Positions 8,480 to 15,858 of a DNA stretch of 64,000 nucleotides are shown here, piece after piece; the first letter of the stretch is position 1; the number at the start of each line of letters is the position of its first letter. The position numbers and the translations under genes are program-made. Below the pieces are notes generated by a model. It worked only from the letters and a program-made list of their open reading frames with translations, searched no databases and was not told the origin of the DNA. The DNA lies in contig NZ_AQRA01000003.1 in NCBI RefSeq assembly GCF_000626715.1, forward strand, positions 434,001-498,000, written 5' to 3'. This DNA comes from Aquimarina atlantica. Lineage in GTDB: Bacteria; Bacteroidota; Bacteroidia; Flavobacteriales; Flavobacteriaceae.

Positions 8480-9824
8480 TATCTCTCATAATCAATTAAA
8501 CAAAAAAGTATCGCTTGAAGGGTATACCGCTTTTTCAAAAGCATTTACTTCTAAGCATAATAAGTTATTCAATAAGTTTTTAGGTGTTTTTGCTATCATT
8601 GTCATTATCATCCTCTTTTTACCATGGACTCAAAATGTAAATGGCAATGGCTATGTAACTACTTTGACACCAGATCAAAGGCCACAAACAATACAGTCAC
8701 CTATACCAGGACGTATTGAAAAATGGTATGTTAAAGAAGGTGATTTTGTAAAAAAAGGGGATACCATTTTATTTATTTCTGAAATAAAAAACGAGTATCA
8801 AGATCCACGCTTAGTTGAACGTACTAATCGGCAGCGAGATGCCAAAAATCGATCGGTATTATCCTATCAAGAAAAGATTAAGGCATTAGAAAGTCAAGTA
8901 AACGCATTAAATAATGAGCGGCAACTAAAACTTTCACAAGCTAAAAATAAGCTAGAACAATCTCGATTAAAAGTAAAGAGTGATAGTATCGATTTACAGG
9001 CTTATAAAACGAATCTTGATATTGCTCAACGCCAGTTTGATCGTACCGTTATTCTGCAAAGCGAAGGTTTAAAAGCGATGACCGATGTAGAAGAAAAACG
9101 CCTAAAGCTACAAGAAACGCAAGCCAAATTAATTTCTCAGAAAAACAAATTGCTTGCTAACCAAAATGAAGTGCTTAATGCAACTATTGAGATCAACCGT
9201 ATCGCTGCCGAGTATACCGATAAAATTGCCAAATCACGTAGTGAGCGTTTTACAGCAGAATCAAGACAGTTTGAGGCAGAAGCACAGGTTACTAAACTTG
9301 AAAATCAGTCGGCTAATTATCAGATACGTAATGCTTTGTATTATATCACAGCACCACAAAACGGTTATATAAACAAAGCCCTACGCGGGGGACTGGGCGA
9401 GACTTTTAAAGAAGGCGAAAAACTTGTAGGTATTATGCCAGTAGAGTATGATCTCGCTGTAGAAACTTTTGTAAACCCTATAGATTTACCATTAATACAT
9501 ATTGGAGAGAGTGTTAGGGTTCAATTTGATGGTTGGCCTGCTATTTTCTTTAGTGGTTGGCCTAATGCATCTTATGGAACCTATGCAGGAAAAATTGTTG
9601 CGATAGAAACCTTTATAAGTACTAATGGAAAATTTAGAATCCTAATAGCTCCTGATGATGCAGAGAACCCATGGCCTAAAAATGTTCGAGTAGGCTCTGG
9701 TGCATATACTATAGCATTATTAGAAAACGTACCTATTTGGTACGAATTATGGCGCCAATTAAATGGTTTTCCACCTAATTATTACATCAGGGATAAGAAA
9801 GAATCAACTAAAGCTAAAAAGTAA
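8472..9824 (+). CDS. HlyD-family membrane fusion protein (periplasmic adaptor)
   Basis: 450 residues. A short cytoplasmic N-terminus precedes one membrane span (about 37-53, FLGVFAIIVIIILFLPW). Half of a biotinyl-lipoyl-like domain follows (GRIEKWYVKEGDFVKKGD, about 77-94). A long alpha-helical hairpin rich in Lys, Gln and Glu spans about 115-290, then the second lipoyl half (APQNGYINKALRG) and a beta-barrel. Such adaptors bridge an inner-membrane transporter and a TolC-type channel. ATG 8472 overlaps the ABC gene and the stop abuts the next ATG, so the three genes are one translational unit. Confidence 0.9.
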   Translation: MLNISHNQLNKKVSLEGYTAFSKAFTSKHNKLFNKFLGVFAIIVIIILFLPWTQNVNGNGYVTTLTPDQRPQTIQSPIPGRIEKWYVKEGDFVKKGDTILFISEIKNEYQDPRLVERTNRQRDAKNRSVLSYQEKIKALESQVNALNNERQLKLSQAKNKLEQSRLKVKSDSIDLQAYKTNLDIAQRQFDRTVILQSEGLKAMTDVEEKRLKLQETQAKLISQKNKLLANQNEVLNATIEINRIAAEYTDKIAKSRSERFTAESRQFEAEAQVTKLENQSANYQIRNALYYITAPQNGYINKALRGGLGETFKEGEKLVGIMPVEYDLAVETFVNPIDLPLIHIGESVRVQFDGWPAIFFSGWPNASYGTYAGKIVAIETFISTNGKFRILIAPDDAENPWPKNVRVGSGAYTIALLENVPIWYELWRQLNGFPPNYYIRDKKESTKAKK

Positions 9825-11261
9825 ATGACAATAGCTATTAAATATATCAGTGTATTGATTTTGCTCGCTTTTGCAAAACCCGTGCTAAGCCAGAGTAGCG
9901 TAGCTGAGACAGAACAAAATACAACTACTTCATTAGTACAAACACTTACCTTTGAAGAATATTTGGGCTATGTAAAAAAGCATCACCCACTAATGAAACA
10001 AGCCGAACTTACATTAAGTATTGGTGAGGCAAATTTATTAAAAGCACGTGGTGGATTTGATCCAAAAATCGAAGTAGATTATGATCGAAAGAAATTTAAA
10101 AATACAGAATACTACGATCAATTAAGTGCTACTTTTAAAATACCCACTTGGTACGGTATTGAGTTTAAAGCAAATTTTGAAGAAAATACAGGCGAATTTC
10201 TAAATCCAAGTCTTACTGTCCCTGATGAAGGACTATATAGCGCAGGGGTTTCGTTTTCGTTGGCTCAAGGTTTTTTGATCAACGAACGCATGGCCTCACT
10301 TAAAAAAGCACGTTTTTTTAGGAAGCAAACTAAAGCCGACAGAGATTTACTTGTTAATACATTATTGTTCGAAGCTAGTAAAGCTTACTTAGAGTGGTTA
10401 AAAGCTACTAATGAACAGTTACTTTATACAACTTTTCTAAAAAATGCAAATACACGCCTTATGGCTGTAGAGCGTAGTGTTGAAACAGGTGAAAAAGCAG
10501 CTATTGATATTACTGAAGCCAGAATTACATTACAGAACAGACAACTTAATCTGGAAGCAGCTTCTTTAAAGAGAAAAAAGGCAGCTCTAATCGTTAGTAA
10601 TTATTTATGGCTAAATGATATACCAATGGAAATTAAGGAGGATGTAGTACCGGTAGTACCAGAATTAAATACGTTAGAAGCTTCACTCTTATTAGAAGGT
10701 ATTACGAATACTTCAGAATTGCTTAGCAATCACCCTAAATTATTAAGTCTCGACGCCAAAATTGATGGACTTACCGTAGAACGCTCTTTAAAACTAAATA
10801 AATTATTACCTAAAATAAATATTCAGTATAATTTCTTAACACCAAAAATTGATCAAATACGCACTTTTAATACTACGAACTACAAAGCATTTGTAAATTT
10901 TAGTTTACCATTATTTTTGCGTAAGGCAAGAGGAGATTTGCGATTGGCTAAATTAAAATTACAAGACGCCAATCTTGAACGAGTATCAACAGCGATCACT
11001 CTTCAAAATAAAATAGATGCTGTTTATGCAGAGATTAATTCACTTACTAAACAAAATCAATTAATAAGAAATATCGTCATAGATTATGAAGCATTAGTTA
11101 AGGCAGAAGAACGTAAATTCTTTTTAGGAGAAAGCTCATTATTTATTATAAACTCACGAGAACAAAAATTACTCGATATACAGTTAAAAGAAAATACTCT
11201 ACTTATTAAACGACTTATGACAACAGCAAGTTTATATAATACTCTGGGATTATCTGTTTAA
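9825..11261 (+). CDS. TolC-family outer-membrane efflux/secretion channel
   Basis: 478 residues with a signal peptide (about 1-22, ending VLSQ). The body has the duplicated coiled-coil/beta architecture of TolC proteins: first half around EYLGYVKKHHPLMKQAEL, second around LLSNHPKLLSLDAKIDGL. Long heptad-like helices surround both. Length is usual for the family. The start codon directly follows the stop of the adaptor gene, completing an ABC-HlyD-TolC operon. The absence of a fused peptidase or obvious toxin substrate nearby leaves the cargo open. Confidence 0.9.
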   Translation: MTIAIKYISVLILLAFAKPVLSQSSVAETEQNTTTSLVQTLTFEEYLGYVKKHHPLMKQAELTLSIGEANLLKARGGFDPKIEVDYDRKKFKNTEYYDQLSATFKIPTWYGIEFKANFEENTGEFLNPSLTVPDEGLYSAGVSFSLAQGFLINERMASLKKARFFRKQTKADRDLLVNTLLFEASKAYLEWLKATNEQLLYTTFLKNANTRLMAVERSVETGEKAAIDITEARITLQNRQLNLEAASLKRKKAALIVSNYLWLNDIPMEIKEDVVPVVPELNTLEASLLLEGITNTSELLSNHPKLLSLDAKIDGLTVERSLKLNKLLPKINIQYNFLTPKIDQIRTFNTTNYKAFVNFSLPLFLRKARGDLRLAKLKLQDANLERVSTAITLQNKIDAVYAEINSLTKQNQLIRNIVIDYEALVKAEERKFFLGESSLFIINSREQKLLDIQLKENTLLIKRLMTTASLYNTLGLSV

Positions 11262-11457
11262 ACAAAAATTGTAAAAGTAATAGTTTGTGGTTTTGTATAT
11301 AAAAGAGAATATTGATGCGGTTTTATTTAATATTATTTCTTCTGAGAAATAAAAATGTTTTTCTGCTTTATTAAATAGACAATCCATCTTAAATATAACT
11401 TCATGTACGTCCTATTAAATTGAAGTTCTATCCTATTCTTTGGATGATAACGAGGAC

Positions 11458-11465
11458 TATTTTTG
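11458..11465 (+). promoter_or_regulatory. Putative -7 element (TATTTTTG) of the methyltransferase gene
   Basis: Matches TAnnTTTG. TTTG at 11439-11442 could be the -33 element, though the 15-bp spacing is short. Transcription would start near 11472, which makes ATG 11476 almost leaderless and favours ATG 11518 as the real start. Confidence 0.45.
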
Positions 11466-11517
11466 TACATAAATAATGAGTAGTAATTTATGTATAAGTA
11501 AATGTAAACCGAATCAT

Positions 11518-12141
11518 ATGAATCAGAAATGGGACAATAGATATAAAGATCAAGAATTTGCCTATGGTAAAGAACCTAATGTGTTTTTTAAAGAATGGCT
11601 TCAGAAATTTGAACCTGGATCTATATTGATGCCAGCAGATGGCGAAGGGCGTAACGGGGTATTTGCAGCAAAACTTGGATGGAAAGTAACTTCATTTGAC
11701 CTAAGTATAGAAGGGCAATCAAAAGCAATACAACTAGCAAAAGAGAATCATGTAATTCTTGATTACGTTGTAGGAAACCTAGAACAACTTAAGTTTCAAA
11801 GAGAAACATTTGATACGATCGGACTTATATATGCTCATTTTTCTGCCGAAAAGAAGTCAGCATTTCACAAAAAATTAAACGACTATCTCAAAGAAGGTGG
11901 TATTATTATTTTAGAAGCTTTTAGCAAAAACCATATACCCCTTAGAAAGCTTAATCCTAAAGTTGGAGGCCCAAATGATATTGATATGTTGTACTCTAAA
12001 GAAGAAATAATAGCTGATTTTAAAAATTATGAAATCATAGTATTAAAGGAAGAAGAAATTCTATTAAATGAAGGTAAATATCATATAGGAAAAGGGTCGG
12101 TGATTAGATTTGTAGCAAGAAAATTGGCCAATACCGATTAG
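11518..12141 (+). CDS. Class I SAM-dependent methyltransferase (TehB/thiopurine-methyltransferase-like)
   Basis: 207 residues from ATG 11518 (MNQKWDNRYKD). An in-frame ATG at 11476 adds 14 residues lacking family character and sits too close to the predicted promoter. The start KWDNRY...FAYGKEPNVFF is typical of this small methyltransferase group. The SAM site is seen as ILMPADGEGRNGVFAAKLG, with acidic DLS at the end of strand 2 (SFDLSIEG). A post-I region GLIYAHFSAE and a long ILEAFSK strand follow. The Gly-rich loop reads DGEGRNG, as expected for SAM binding. The methylated substrate cannot be told. It has its own promoter-like element and no obvious operon partner. Confidence 0.8.
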   Translation: MNQKWDNRYKDQEFAYGKEPNVFFKEWLQKFEPGSILMPADGEGRNGVFAAKLGWKVTSFDLSIEGQSKAIQLAKENHVILDYVVGNLEQLKFQRETFDTIGLIYAHFSAEKKSAFHKKLNDYLKEGGIIILEAFSKNHIPLRKLNPKVGGPNDIDMLYSKEEIIADFKNYEIIVLKEEEILLNEGKYHIGKGSVIRFVARKLANTD

Positions 12142-12182
12142 CGTTTATGATTAACTTAGGTCGTTTCTTGACCGGTATTTTT
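12142..12182 (+). terminator. Weak candidate terminator after methyltransferase
   Basis: A short GGTC/GACC hairpin (12159-12162 with 12170-12173) is followed by GGTATTTTTTTT. The stem is only four to five pairs, so this is a tentative call. Confidence 0.3.
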
Positions 12183-12202
12183 TTAACAATCTAATGTGTT
12201 TT

Positions 12203-12952
12203 TTATAGTGATAACTCATTTATCATATGTACTAATTTAGATTTATTTCTAGTAGAAATATTCACTTTGTCATTATTACTTAAAACGATAGTTTCTTTTT
12301 TATATATTGATGTGATGTGGTTTAGATTGATCAAATCGAATCTACTTGCTCTAAAAAAGTTTTTCTTTTCTAATAAATCACTATAATACCCTAGTGATTT
12401 AGAAGCCACAAGATTTCTTTTATCACTTAAATAGAAAAGAGTGTAATTTCCATCAGCGACACAACGAATAATATCAGCAAAATTAACAGCGATATGTTTA
12501 TTGCCTACATGCAATAGAAATTTTTTTCCATTTTCATGAATCATTTCTTTTAACATTTCATATTTGTAAAACTCGAACATTCTCTGTTTAAGTGTGTTAT
12601 ATTTTTTAAATATAGCTAATAGTCGATTCGCATTTATAGGTTTAGTTAGAAAGTTTAATGCATAGTATTCTAAAGCTTTCTCGATAAATTCGCCATGTGC
12701 AGAAATAAAAATTACTTCGAAGCTTGGATTAGGAAAGGCATCCAAAATTGCAAATGCATTTCCATCTTTTAGTACAATATCCATTAAGACAATTTCTGGC
12801 TGAGTTTTATTAATTAAATCAATAGCATCAGCAATAGAGCATGAAAACCCTTCAATACTTACATCATTGTTTTCTTTGGTTAGAATTTTTTCGAGATATT
12901 TTACCGTATCAAGATCATCTTCTATAATTACAACCTTTACTTTTTTTTTCAT
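12203..12952 (-). CDS. LytTR-family response regulator
   Basis: 249 residues from the ATG at 12952; an earlier ATG at 13009 would run into the divergent kinase gene and adds residues unlike the family. Receiver domain: KVVIIEDDLD (acidic pocket, about 5-14), phosphoacceptor Asp in IVLMDIVLKDG (about 57), FISAHG and a KP motif in FLTKPINANR. The C-terminal half is a LytTR DNA-binding domain (HVGNKHIAVNFADIIRC, about residue 148 on; FFRASRFDLINLNHI). It is divergent from, and only 35 bp away from, the LytS-type histidine kinase at 12988, its likely partner. Target genes are unknown; the RiPP-like gene beyond the kinase is a plausible one. Confidence 0.9.
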   Translation of the reverse strand: MKKKVKVVIIEDDLDTVKYLEKILTKENNDVSIEGFSCSIADAIDLINKTQPEIVLMDIVLKDGNAFAILDAFPNPSFEVIFISAHGEFIEKALEYYALNFLTKPINANRLLAIFKKYNTLKQRMFEFYKYEMLKEMIHENGKKFLLHVGNKHIAVNFADIIRCVADGNYTLFYLSDKRNLVASKSLGYYSDLLEKKNFFRASRFDLINLNHITSIYKKETIVLSNNDKVNISTRNKSKLVHMINELSL

Positions 12953-12987
12953 TGCTTTGTTAGGAAATAAACCTTTATTAGGAATAA

Positions 12988-14919
12988 ATGATTTCAAATT
13001 TAGCATCAAAAAAGATAGGTATAATATTTTTATTAAGCTTAGTCAGCTTTTCATTCAATGTATATACACAAAAAGAATACTCTTATAAAGAAATTTCTGA
13101 ATATGGGATAAAACCGTTGAATAGAGAAAATTTGATCGTTTTCAAAAAGATTCTTTTAGATAACGAACTAACATATGGGTGGACTAAATACAATGCGTAT
13201 TACAGTTATTATATGCTGAAAGAACAAAAACGCGATTCTGCCATCTTTTATGCTAATAAGGCTATTACTACCTATGAAACAGTAAAAGATAAGTATCCTA
13301 AAGAAGAAGCTAATCTTATTAACGCATATTTTGCAAAAGGAAGATCATATGCAGAGAATAAGGATTACCAAAATTCTACGATTGCTCTACTTAAGTGTTT
13401 AGAAATTGAAAAAAGATATCCTTCAAAAGCAAGAGGTTACATTTTTACCGGAATAGCAAATAATCATTTAGCGATAGGAAACGATAGTTTAGCACTAAAT
13501 TTTTATAAAAGAGCATTAAAAGATTCATTTTATATTTCTACTCCGAGATCTTTAATTACAGCACTTACAAGGGTTGGAGCACTGTATGATTATGATTTTT
13601 TAAATGAAATTGATTCTGCCAAATATTATACTCAAAAAGCAATTAAGCGTTCTATTGCCTTAGATTATAAAAACAATCTCTCTACTTTATATGGAAATTT
13701 AGGAAGTCTTTATAAACGAGAAAATAAAATAGATTCTACTATTATATATTACACCAAAGCACACGAAATCCTAAAACAACATAAACCAATTACTAAAGAA
13801 GGAGCATTAAAAACATCTCTTTATGATATCGCAAATTATAGTTACGTAAAAATTTATTCAGGCAAACTTGACGACGCTATTATAGATTTGCAAAGCGTTT
13901 TAGATAGCTTAAGTAAGTTCTCTGAATATAACAAAGATGATAAAGGACTTTTCCTTTCGGTATATGAAAACATGACTCTTGCATATCAAAATAAGAAGGA
14001 TTATGTTAAATCTAATGCAGTTCTAAAAAAGAAAGAAGAATTCTTAAACCAGTTTCATAAACAGCAATTAAAGCAAGAATTAGAAAAATTACAAGTTCAA
14101 TATGAAACTAAAAAAAGGAAATCTGAAATTCAACGATTAAAAATACTTACGGCTGACCAAAAGACAATTCAAAAACAGCGAAATATTATATTCTATAGTA
14201 TTATTGCGATGATGCTAATTTTCTTGATTGGTATTGTCTTTTATTTTTATCAAAAGAAACTCAATGATAAATATAAAAAAGTCGTTCTGCAGCAACAATT
14301 ATTAAGAACACAAATGAATCCTCATTTCATTTTTAATGCGCTTAATAAGATTGTTATATTGAATGAAGACCAGCCTGATAAGGTGCAGAATTATGTTTTG
14401 GGGTTATCTAAACTAATAAGGCTTACGCTTGAAAACTCTAGAGAAGAATATGTTCCTTTAGAAAAAGAAGTAGGAGCATTAGAGCATTATTTGATATTAC
14501 AGTCTAATTTCTCAACAAGTTTTATGTATTCTATTGAAATGGATCCAGAAATAGAATCAGAATTTTACCATATTCCTCCAATGATAATACAACCATTTGT
14601 AGAGAATGCCATTATTCATGGAATCGCAGAAAAAAAAGAAAAAGGAATCGTAAAAGTAATTTTTGAAACGAATACAGAAAACACAATAATCTGTAAGGTG
14701 ATCGACAATGGAATCGGTTATTCTCATCAATTTAAAAAAAATATTTCCAGTCTAAAAGATCATACTTCATTATCAGAAAAAATTGTACGAGAGCGATTGG
14801 CTATTTATAATAAAAAATTTAAATCCGATGCTTCTTTAGAAATTAAGGATTTAAAAGACGAAACTAACGATTGCATAGGTTCTGTTGTAAAAATAGTACT
14901 TCCTTTTTATAGTATTTAG
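12988..14919 (+). CDS. LytS-type sensor histidine kinase with periplasmic TPR domain
   Basis: 643 residues. Signal peptide about 1-28 (ending VYTQ), then a periplasmic array of tetratricopeptide-like repeats (about 60-350; for example AIFYANKAITTYE, SLALNFYKRALKD, DSTIIYYTKAHEILK). A coiled coil and one membrane span (about 399-420, IIFYSIIAMMLIFLIGIVFYFY) follow. The His_kinase domain carries the phosphoacceptor in TQMNPHFIFNALN (about 446-458). An HATPase region with PPMIIQPFVENAIIHG and CKVIDNGIG follows. This architecture is common in Bacteroidota, where TPR modules probably bind peptides or partner proteins. It pairs with the divergent LytTR regulator. Confidence 0.9.
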   Translation: MISNLASKKIGIIFLLSLVSFSFNVYTQKEYSYKEISEYGIKPLNRENLIVFKKILLDNELTYGWTKYNAYYSYYMLKEQKRDSAIFYANKAITTYETVKDKYPKEEANLINAYFAKGRSYAENKDYQNSTIALLKCLEIEKRYPSKARGYIFTGIANNHLAIGNDSLALNFYKRALKDSFYISTPRSLITALTRVGALYDYDFLNEIDSAKYYTQKAIKRSIALDYKNNLSTLYGNLGSLYKRENKIDSTIIYYTKAHEILKQHKPITKEGALKTSLYDIANYSYVKIYSGKLDDAIIDLQSVLDSLSKFSEYNKDDKGLFLSVYENMTLAYQNKKDYVKSNAVLKKKEEFLNQFHKQQLKQELEKLQVQYETKKRKSEIQRLKILTADQKTIQKQRNIIFYSIIAMMLIFLIGIVFYFYQKKLNDKYKKVVLQQQLLRTQMNPHFIFNALNKIVILNEDQPDKVQNYVLGLSKLIRLTLENSREEYVPLEKEVGALEHYLILQSNFSTSFMYSIEMDPEIESEFYHIPPMIIQPFVENAIIHGIAEKKEKGIVKVIFETNTENTIICKVIDNGIGYSHQFKKNISSLKDHTSLSEKIVRERLAIYNKKFKSDASLEIKDLKDETNDCIGSVVKIVLPFYSI

Positions 14920-15047
14920 AAGCTTTCACATGGTGTTGATTAACGCTTAGATAAAAAACAACTTCGCTTATGTATTTGTCCTTCGAAAAAAACTTTATTA
15001 ATGATTTCTTTATGATCGTATTATTCTTAAATCTAAAAGTAAATATC

Positions 15048-15206
15048 ATGAAGAAACAAAAATTAACATCAAAATTAACATTGTCAAAACAAGTGATCAC
15101 TAAATTGCAATCTAGTAGCATAAGAGGAGGAGGTACCCAAATTTGTAGTAACACTAACGCGGGATATGGTTGCCCTCAAAGACAAACAAAGTTTTGCGAC
15201 GCTTGA
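15048..15206 (+). CDS. Double-glycine RiPP-like precursor peptide (class I lanthipeptide-like)
   Basis: 52 residues from ATG 15048; a longer in-frame start at 14970 adds a non-homologous hydrophobic stretch. The leader, KLTSKLTLSKQVITKLQS, follows the Bacteroidota pattern KKLxLxKxxIxxL, and a Gly-Gly-Gly stretch comes at about residues 29-31. The predicted core (TQICSNTNAGYGCPQRQTKF then CDA) has three Cys plus several Ser/Thr, as in class I lanthipeptide or other modified peptides of this phylum. No LanB/LanC, radical SAM, YcaO or C39 peptidase gene lies in the window, so the modification is unknown. It is followed by a good terminator and preceded by the LytS/LytTR pair. Recognition is by motif pattern only. 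Confidence 0.65.
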   Translation: MKKQKLTSKLTLSKQVITKLQSSSIRGGGTQICSNTNAGYGCPQRQTKFCDA

Positions 15207-15249
15207 TATCAAAAGCATAGAAAATAATGTTAAGCATTACTTTTTATAG

Positions 15250-15288
15250 AACAAAGGGATGATCTTTTTGATTATCCCTTTGTTTTTG
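15250..15288 (+). terminator. Intrinsic terminator after the RiPP-like gene
   Basis: Perfect 11-bp stem AACAAAGGGAT / ATCCCTTTGTT (15250-15260 with 15274-15284) followed by TTTTG. It ends the plus-strand unit. The hairpin may also slow transcripts of the convergent cassette, although the minus-strand side lacks a U-tract. Confidence 0.75.
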
Positions 15289-15302
15289 TAATAGGTTTAA
15301 TT

Positions 15303-15560
15303 CTAAGCAATGTTTTCTAAAAGAGGCTCGGCCATGGCTGCAGATACATCTCTCGTATCTATAGTAATAATATGCCCATAGTATTTAAAATGATATCGAG
15401 TATGAGTCAATACACCTCTATACAACCATGAGGTGTTTCCTGTATATCTAAATTTTGTATTTATATTTTTCAGGAGTGGTAAAGATGATTTTTCTTTTGA
15501 CTCTTTTTTAGAGTTGAACTCTTTAGTTAGTTCTAAACGTTTTTGTGAACAACACGACAT
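15303..15560 (-). CDS. 85-residue Cys-Cys protein, third gene of unknown cassette
   Basis: 85 residues, no signal peptide. It opens MSCCSQKR, followed by a Lys/Glu/Ser-rich linker (about 9-31). A compact domain follows: FRYTGNTSWLYRGVLTH, RYHFKYYGHIITID and a DTRDVSAAMAEPLLENI end. The second part looks like a small beta domain seen in short bacterial proteins that open with adjacent cysteines; I recall such proteins but cannot name a family. The Cys pair could bind a metal or be lipid- or disulfide-linked. It follows the DUF1360-like gene by 16 bp, so it is probably the last gene of a three-gene operon. Confidence 0.7.
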   Translation of the reverse strand: MSCCSQKRLELTKEFNSKKESKEKSSLPLLKNINTKFRYTGNTSWLYRGVLTHTRYHFKYYGHIITIDTRDVSAAMAEPLLENIA

Positions 15561-15576
15561 AATTTTCTTTTTTTAA

Positions 15577-15855
15577 TTACTGTTTTGATGTTGCTTGCTC
15601 TAACAAACAAGCAAACCCTGATAATGCAAACCAAAGCAAGAGTATTTGGTTCCAACTCTCTCCTTTCCAAATTGCAAAAGGTAAGCTTATCCATATGCTA
15701 AGACAATAAAAACAATCTAATAGAGATCCAAAAAATCCTTGCCCTAACCATTTTCTGATTGTAATTATGATATCAAAGGGGCCATCTTCGGCACTACATA
15801 AATGTGTAATTCTCCAGATGCACAGCCCCTTCAAAATAAATATAAACCAATCCAT
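15577..15855 (-). CDS. DUF1360-like small membrane protein
   Basis: 92 residues with two or three hydrophobic segments (about 2-18, 43-62 and 68-86). It carries the pattern I associate with DUF1360: RITHLCSAEDGPFDIIITIR followed by LGQGFFGSLLDCFYCLSIW. The conserved DCFYC pair of cysteines sits at the edge of the second span (about 47-51). Function is unknown in every organism I know of. It starts 3 bp after the stop of the 765-residue gene, so the two are tightly coupled. Confidence 0.75.
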   Translation of the reverse strand: MDWFIFILKGLCIWRITHLCSAEDGPFDIIITIRKWLGQGFFGSLLDCFYCLSIWISLPFAIWKGESWNQILLLWFALSGFACLLEQATSKQ

Positions 15856-15858
15856 TGA

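Noticed and set aside
14970..15047. Longer start for the RiPP-like peptide
   Set aside because: The 26 extra residues are hydrophobic and unlike any leader; ATG 15048 gives the standard MKK start.
6365..15206. The ABC-HlyD-TolC operon as the exporter of the RiPP-like peptide
   Set aside because: The ABC protein has no C39 peptidase to cut after Gly-Gly, and 4 kb with unrelated genes lies between. A link is possible but not supported.
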